A stretch of 9,534 nt of DNA from Thermodesulfovibrionales bacterium (lineage in GTDB: Bacteria > Nitrospirota > Thermodesulfovibrionia > Thermodesulfovibrionales > Dissulfurispiraceae). The stretch lies in NCBI GenBank assembly GCA_021129835.1, contig JAJOKM010000053.1:1-9534 (forward strand), written 5' to 3'. Both the position numbers and the translations under genes were made by a program. Under the pieces are notes generated by a model. That model worked only from the letters and a program-made list of their open reading frames with translations. It searched no databases and was not told the DNA's origin. Positions 6,486-9,534 of this stretch are shown here, one piece after another. The first letter of the stretch is position 1; the number at the start of each line of letters is the position of its first letter.

Positions 6486-7133
6486 ATGAAATTTTTTATC
6501 GACACAGCAAATATTGAGGAGATCAAAAAGGCGTGGGAACTCGGTGTGATCGATGGCGTGACGACAAATCCATCCCTTATATCGAAGGAAAAGAGGGAAC
6601 CAACGAGTCTTTTAAGGGAGATATGCCATATTGTCGCTGGACCGGTTAGTGCAGAGGCGATGAGCCTGAAGGCAGACGAGATAGTTGAGGAGGCAGAGGG
6701 GCTTGCAAAGATCCATGATAACATTGTGGTCAAGATACCTATGACCGAAGACGGGTTGATGGCTGTCAAAAGGCTTTCAGCGGGAGAGATCGAAACCAAT
6801 GTTACACTCGTTTTTTCACCGAGCCAGGCATTACTTGCTGCAAAGGCAGGGGCTACATATGTAAGCCTGTTTGTGGGAAGACTTGATGATATAAGCCATA
6901 CGGGTATGGGCATTGCAAGAGAAGTTCGGGAGATCTTCAAAAATTATTTATTTGATGCAAAAATAATAGTTGCCAGCATAAGGAATCCCATCCATGTTGT
7001 AGAAGTGGCTAAAATAGGCGCTGACATTGCCACAATCCCTTATAGTGTGATTACAAAACTCACCAGACATCCATTAACAGATATTGGTATAAAGAATTTT
7101 TTAAGTGATTGGGAAGAGGTAAAAGGGAAATGA
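6486..7133 (+). CDS. Small transaldolase, TalC/FSA family
   Basis: A 215-aa class I aldolase of the fructose-6-phosphate aldolase/transaldolase family, acting in the non-oxidative pentose phosphate pathway. D6 in FIDTAN, N28 in GVTTNPS and the Schiff-base K83 in VVKIPMT match the family. E56 stands where E. coli FsaA has Q59, and F129 where FsaA has Y131. Glu and Phe at these sites are the transaldolase state, so I expect transfer of dihydroxyacetone between sugar phosphates rather than free fructose-6-phosphate aldolase activity. The 111-bp gap after the GlcF-like gene has no clear promoter; a TTGACA at 6447-6452 lacks a matching -10. The stop overlaps the next gene as ATGA. Confidence 0.93.
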   Translation: MKFFIDTANIEEIKKAWELGVIDGVTTNPSLISKEKREPTSLLREICHIVAGPVSAEAMSLKADEIVEEAEGLAKIHDNIVVKIPMTEDGLMAVKRLSAGEIETNVTLVFSPSQALLAAKAGATYVSLFVGRLDDISHTGMGIAREVREIFKNYLFDAKIIVASIRNPIHVVEVAKIGADIATIPYSVITKLTRHPLTDIGIKNFLSDWEEVKGK

Positions 7134-7339
7134 ATGAAGAATGGGTTGTTGTTTCTGTTACTTACGACCCTCTTGAGGCCGAGATGATAAAAAGCCTGCT
7201 CGAAAGTGGAGGGGTGCCAGTAGTTTTGAGGTCATCGAGGGTTGGTATCTACCCTCTAAATATTAAAAAGATGGGCGAAACAGAGATTTTAGTCAGAGAA
7301 GAAGATAAAGAGATAGCAGAAAAAATAGCAAAAGGATAG
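7130..7339 (+). CDS. DUF2007-type small protein
   Basis: A 69-aa protein of the DUF2007 ('putative signal transducing') family. The pattern EWVVVSVTYDPLEAEMIKSL followed by a second half with ILVREEDKEIAEKI is typical of this small alpha-beta fold, whose first helix begins at a D-P-x-E-A motif. Its role is not known. ATG 7130 overlaps the transaldolase stop (ATGA), so the two are probably translated together; AAGGG at 7123-7127 may serve as ribosome site. It converges on clpS with about 30 bp between stop codons and no terminator visible. Confidence 0.75.
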   Translation: MNEEWVVVSVTYDPLEAEMIKSLLESGGVPVVLRSSRVGIYPLNIKKMGETEILVREEDKEIAEKIAKG

Positions 7340-7370
7340 CCAATCGCACGCAGTGGATCGATACAAAGTA

Positions 7371-7661
7371 CTATACCATCCTTTCGATCCTGGCACAGAG
7401 TTCTATCTCTTCGAGGATGGATGCTACATGCTCACGGTGTTCTTTTGAGCTTGTGTAACATATGGATTCACCGGTGTCATGTGCCTCCCATGCAATCTCA
7501 GATGCCTTTTGAGGAGTGCATTTTGTTGCCCATATTAGTTGCATAATCACATCATCAAAACAATGCCAGTCATCATTTATAAGGATGACATCCCAAGGCT
7601 CTATAATAAATGTAGACGAATAGTCCAGTACAGATGTTTCTACCTCATCATTCATATGCAT
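7371..7661 (-). CDS. clpS: ATP-dependent Clp protease adaptor ClpS
   Basis: A 96-aa ClpS-family adaptor that binds proteins with N-terminal degron residues (Leu, Phe, Tyr, Trp) and hands them to ClpA or ClpC for degradation by ClpP. The core WDVILINDDWHCFDDVI places N29, D30 and D31 where E. coli ClpS has the NDD that binds the substrate alpha-amino group. H61 in EAHDTG matches the second binding histidine. F35 stands at the gatekeeper position held by Met in E. coli. The acidic first 20 residues fit the flexible delivery tail. ATG 7661 or 7655 may be used; neither has a strong ribosome site. clpA is usually next to clpS in proteobacteria but is not seen here. Confidence 0.9.
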   Translation of the reverse strand: MHMNDEVETSVLDYSSTFIIEPWDVILINDDWHCFDDVIMQLIWATKCTPQKASEIAWEAHDTGESICYTSSKEHREHVASILEEIELCARIERMV

Positions 7662-7788
7662 CGGAATCTTTGACTATGGCGAAAATTATTGTTTTAATCA
7701 CCTCTATATTCCTTAATTCTTTAGACACCACATTAGCACAGTCAGCGAGGCCCAAAAAAGAGATGACAGCCTATATCGACCATAAGAG

Positions 7789-7808
7789 AGCAGATCGTTT
7801 TATCTGCT
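7789..7808. other. Hairpin downstream of tRNA-Arg
   Basis: AGCAGAT at 7789-7795 and ATCTGCT at 7802-7808 form a 7-bp stem with a 6-nt loop, 46 bp beyond the 3' end of the tRNA on the minus strand. No T-tract follows, so it is not a convincing terminator. The surrounding 7662-7854 gap holds no gene I can support. Confidence 0.3.
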
Positions 7809-7854
7809 ACATACGGCATGCTCTGCCTATTTATTGCCTAAAGACATACCATAA

Positions 7855-7928
7855 CGCCCTCTGCAGGAATCGAACCTGCGACACCAGGTTTAGGAAACCT
7901 GTGCTCTATCCTACTGAGCTAAGAGGGC
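7855..7928 (-). tRNA. tRNA-Arg (anticodon CCU)
   Basis: A complete cloverleaf on the minus strand. It has a 7-bp acceptor stem (GCCCTCT/AGAGGGC), D arm GCTC...GAGC, anticodon stem CAGGT/ACCTG around the loop TTCCTAA, and T arm GCAGG/CCTGC with TTCGATT. The anticodon is CCT (CCU in RNA), reading AGG, a codon used heavily in the genes of this window. The discriminator base is G (7855). The 3' CCA is not encoded and must be added by a CCA-adding enzyme. Confidence 0.97.
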
Positions 7929-7936
7929 TAAATAAG

Positions 7937-7942
7937 ATTATA
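7937..7942 (-). promoter_or_regulatory. -10 box of tRNA-Arg
   Basis: The minus strand reads TATAAT here, which would start transcription 1-2 nt before the mature 5' end of the tRNA. No good -35 lies 15-19 bp upstream. Confidence 0.35.
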
Positions 7943-8010
7943 GCACAAACTGCCATAGAATTTCTACGGGTATAAATGCCATATGCGGCTGGAAATTACT
8001 CAATTTAGGA

Positions 8011-8040
8011 TTGACCATTTAGTGTCTCATATGTCATATT
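8011..8040 (+). promoter_or_regulatory. Possible promoter of the sigma-54 activator gene
   Basis: TTGACC at 8011-8016 and CATATT at 8035-8040 have an 18-bp spacing. Transcription would begin about 7 nt later, at the ATG at 8047, giving a leaderless mRNA. That would fit the lack of any Shine-Dalgarno sequence before this gene. The -10 is only a 4/6 match. Confidence 0.35.
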
Positions 8041-8048
8041 CATGACAT
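8031..8048. promoter_or_regulatory. Dyad ATGTCA-N6-TGACAT over the activator start codon
   Basis: ATGTCATATTCATGACAT contains GTCA-N6-TGAC at 8032-8045, the form of the FleQ box. The dyad covers the proposed -10 and the first bases of the start codon, a position suited to autorepression. The same form recurs at 9249-9262 and 9293-9306. Confidence 0.5.
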
Positions 8049-9042
8049 GGCAAATAATACCACGAGGAATGATAAAATCCCTACGATTATAGGCAGTTCT
8101 GAGGCGATTAAGCGTATCCATGGACTTATTAAAAAAGCATCGAATTCTGTCAGCACAGTTCTCATAGGGGGCGAGAGCGGAACGGGCAAGGAATTGGTAG
8201 CCAAGGCTATTCATTATAGTAGTAACAGGACCGATAAGCCATTTGTCGCTGTGAATTGTGGCGCGATACCTACAGAACTTCTGGAATCAGAGCTCTTTGG
8301 CCATGAAAGGGGCGCTTTTACAGGCGCCATAACATCGAGGATTGGTAGGTTTGAGTTAGCTAACAAAGGAACAATATTCTTTGATGAAATAGGTGAAATG
8401 AGGCCCATGCTACAGATTAAGCTCCTGAGAGTACTTCAGGAGAGGGCATTTGAAAGGATCGGAGGGACTAAGACTATAACTGTGGATGTAAGGGTAATAG
8501 CAGCTACTAATCGAAATCTCGAAGATGAAATCAAAGCAGGCAGGTTCAGGGAAGACCTTTTCTACAGGTTTAATGTTATACCAATTAATATACCACCTCT
8601 TAGAGAAAGGACAGAGGACATACCCATTTTATGTAGTTACTTTATAGAGAAGCATACAAAAAGACTCCGAAGAGATCCAATAAGCATAACTGACGAAGTA
8701 TTACGGATATTTACCAGTTATCGGTGGTCTGGTAATGTCAGAGAATTAGAAAATACCATAGAGAGGCTTCTTGTTCTCAAGGATGATGATGTTGTAACTC
8801 CATATGACCTCCCGGAGAGGATGACCGGAACAAAGATTTTCAATATGCCCGATACTGCAGGTGATAGCACAAACCCTTTTGTCGGTAGTATAGACCTGGA
8901 ATCTGCCCTTAAAGAATATGAAAAGAGGCTTATACTCTACGCCCTTGAGCTTAACAATAGAGTGAAAAGTCGTACCGCGAAACATCTCAACATCAACCGC
9001 ACTACCCTTATTGTAAAGATGAAGAGACTGGGAATTATGTAA
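8047..9042 (+). CDS. Sigma-54 enhancer-binding activator without sensor domain, FleQ-like C-terminus
   Basis: A 331-aa AAA+ activator of RNA polymerase sigma-54. Walker A GESGTGKE is at 42-49, the sigma-54-contacting loop GAFTGA at 89-94, Walker B FFDEIG at 111-116, sensor I in AATNRNL at 152-158, the arginine-finger region RFREDLFYRF at 166-175, and sensor II SGNVRELEN at 228-236. A Fis-type helix-turn-helix fills about 295-330 and ends INRTTLIVKMKRLGI, close to the RTTLVEKM ending I recall for FleQ/FlrA flagellar regulators. The AAA+ domain begins almost at the first residue, so there is no receiver, GAF or PAS domain; PspF has the same layout. Such activators are always competent unless a partner or their own level holds them back. 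ATG 8047 follows an in-frame stop at 8020 with no other start. No flagellar gene is in the window. Confidence 0.93.
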   Translation: MANNTTRNDKIPTIIGSSEAIKRIHGLIKKASNSVSTVLIGGESGTGKELVAKAIHYSSNRTDKPFVAVNCGAIPTELLESELFGHERGAFTGAITSRIGRFELANKGTIFFDEIGEMRPMLQIKLLRVLQERAFERIGGTKTITVDVRVIAATNRNLEDEIKAGRFREDLFYRFNVIPINIPPLRERTEDIPILCSYFIEKHTKRLRRDPISITDEVLRIFTSYRWSGNVRELENTIERLLVLKDDDVVTPYDLPERMTGTKIFNMPDTAGDSTNPFVGSIDLESALKEYEKRLILYALELNNRVKSRTAKHLNINRTTLIVKMKRLGIM

Positions 9043-9116
9043 TAGTTCAGCGATCCCTACCTTAGCGGGAGGAGGTCAGGGGGAGGCACTGAATATTACT
9101 GGATTGCAAAGGTTGC

Positions 9117-9191
9117 GTAGGGCCCGTTTCCCCGAACGGGCTGGAAGGGCTGGAAGGAATAAAACGGCCCGTTCGGGGAAACGGGCCCTAC
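9117..9191. repeat. REPIN-like double hairpin
   Basis: Perfect 25-bp inverted arms at 9117-9141 and 9167-9191 flank a 25-bp spacer. Each arm is itself a hairpin, GCCCGTT-tccccg-AACGGGC, so either one long stem or two short ones can form. The arms are GC-rich, unlike their surroundings. It lies 75 bp after the activator stop codon and may also block read-through. The layout matches REP pairs (REPINs), which are moved by a RAYT transposase in trans; no such gene is seen. Confidence 0.8.
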
Positions 9192-9247
9192 AAAACTTCG
9201 GGGAACGAGGACGGGGCGGCGAACTATTACGGAATTACGAGATGAGA

Positions 9248-9265
9248 ATGTCATAAAAGTGACAT
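9248..9265. promoter_or_regulatory. Dyad ATGTCA-N6-TGACAT (site 2)
   Basis: ATGTCATAAAAGTGACAT has the same 6+6+6 form as the dyad over the activator start. Its core, GTCA-N6-TGAC, is at 9249-9262 and matches 11 of 14 bases of the FleQ consensus as I recall it. Its centre is 128 bp upstream of the candidate -24 element. Confidence 0.5.
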
Positions 9266-9292
9266 ATCAGCATGTTGTTTCCGTTTTATTTA

Positions 9293-9306
9293 GTCAGATA
9301 ATTGAC
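9293..9306. promoter_or_regulatory. GTCA-N6-TGAC dyad (site 3)
   Basis: GTCAGATAATTGAC, flanked by A and T so that the dyad extends to 5 bp. It matches 11 of 14 bases of the FleQ consensus as I recall it. It lies 44 bp (about four helical turns) from site 2 and 84 bp upstream of the candidate -24 element, a usual enhancer distance. Confidence 0.5.
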
Positions 9307-9380
9307 TCGAATTTAATTTATAATTTCCCAGGTATACGCGTGTAAGTTATCTCCATTCTGCTTATCTGCAGTCTCACGGC

Positions 9381-9397
9381 TTGGCACATTTTTTTCA
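9381..9397 (+). promoter_or_regulatory. Candidate sigma-54 promoter
   Basis: TTGGCAC at 9381-9387 is a full -24 element. The -12 position, correctly spaced, reads TTTCA instead of TTGCA, one mismatch at -13. Transcription would start near 9408 and run right. Two enhancer-like dyads lie upstream. TTGGCAC also occurs by chance inside genes of this window, so the context carries much of the weight. Confidence 0.4.
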
Positions 9398-9407
9398 ATA
9401 TAAATAA

Positions 9408-9447
9408 TAGACAGGTAATACCAAAATTAGACAGGTAATACCAAAAT
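9408..9447. repeat. Two tandem 20-bp repeats
   Basis: TAGACAGGTAATACCAAAAT is present twice without change (9408-9427 and 9428-9447). Each copy holds the palindrome GGTA-a-TACC, spaced two helical turns apart as in a tandem operator. The first copy begins at the predicted start of the sigma-54 transcript. Confidence 0.85.
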
Positions 9448-9462
9448 CCTTTTATAACAAGG

Positions 9463-9534
9463 AGGCTCTTGCAAAAGTTCAACCTTTGAAGATTTCTCAG
9501 CACTCCATGCTTCGAAATGACAATAGACAAGCCA
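9463..9534. mobile_element. Partial second copy of the MITE-like element
   Basis: GAGGCTCTTGCAAAAGT at 9463-9479 matches the left end of the element at 2722-2856 in 16 of 17 bases, in the same orientation. After it the interior differs, with TTCGAAATGACA at 9510-9521 in place of the hairpin seen in the first copy. The other end, if present, lies beyond the window. Confidence 0.5.

Larger units (their letters stand above)
9043..9534. other. Gene-free 490-bp region rich in repeats and sites
   Basis: I see no coding sequence here that I can support. In order it holds a REPIN-like double hairpin, two GTCA-N6-TGAC dyads, a sigma-54-like promoter, a pair of 20-bp tandem repeats, and the end of a second MITE-like element that runs to the window edge. 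GAATATTACTGGATT (9090-9104) and GAACTATTACGGAATT (9221-9236) form an imperfect direct repeat around the double hairpin. Confidence 0.6.

Noticed and set aside
7676..7975. A plus-strand frame beginning MAKIIVLITSIFLNS, resembling a small secreted protein
   Set aside because: It runs straight through the antisense of tRNA-Arg (the stretch reading LCRNRTCDTRFRKP is a typical translated tRNA), and it has no ribosome site.
9408..9447. The 20-bp repeats as a CRISPR remnant
   Set aside because: The copies are directly adjacent with no spacers, and no cas gene is present.
9318..9530. A 70-aa minus-strand frame
   Set aside because: It is made of the MITE-like end, the 20-bp tandem repeats and the promoter region read backwards. 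It has no family features.

Overview
The window reads as chromosomal DNA from a free-living anaerobic or microaerophilic bacterium. The protein styles, the heavy use of AGG/AGA for arginine and the many short intergenic repeats resemble Nitrospirota or deltaproteobacterial-type genomes. That placement is an impression from sequence style, not a database result. Most of the window is ordinary housekeeping gene content. The most unusual part is the right end, from about 7930 to 9534.

Left block (66-4203, minus strand): panB (ketopantoate hydroxymethyltransferase, first step of pantothenate/CoA synthesis), a small degenerate response-regulator receiver protein, a fused NnrE-NnrD NAD(P)HX repair enzyme, and a spore-photolyase-like radical SAM protein. 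Transcription order is panB, receiver, nnr, radical SAM. A strong hairpin overlaps the panB stop codon, and a 135-bp palindromic MITE-like element lies between the receiver gene and nnr.

Middle block (4361-7339, plus strand): larE (PP-loop sulfur transferase for the nickel-pincer cofactor) overlaps a GlcF-like iron-sulfur oxidoreductase subunit by 8 nt. About 110 bp later comes a small transaldolase of the TalC/FSA family, which overlaps a DUF2007 protein by 4 nt (ATGA). A convergent clpS (N-degron adaptor for Clp protease) and a tRNA-Arg(CCU) gene follow on the minus strand. larE next to a GlcF-type subunit hints at lactate or 2-hydroxy-acid metabolism, but larA, larB, larC and a flavin subunit are not in the window.

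Right block (8047-9534): a sigma-54 enhancer-binding protein of 331 aa that lacks any N-terminal sensor domain and whose C-terminal helix-turn-helix resembles FleQ. The sequence GTCA-N6-TGAC occurs three times, and I found it nowhere else in the window. One copy covers the start of the activator gene. The other two lie 44 bp apart in the 490-bp region downstream, 84 and 128 bp upstream of a -24/-12-like sequence facing right. FleQ-family boxes have this GTCA-N6-TGAC form, so the sites, the activator and the promoter look like one regulatory circuit whose target gene lies past the window end. The same region holds a REPIN-like double hairpin, a pair of 20-bp tandem repeats, and the end of a second copy of the MITE-like element.
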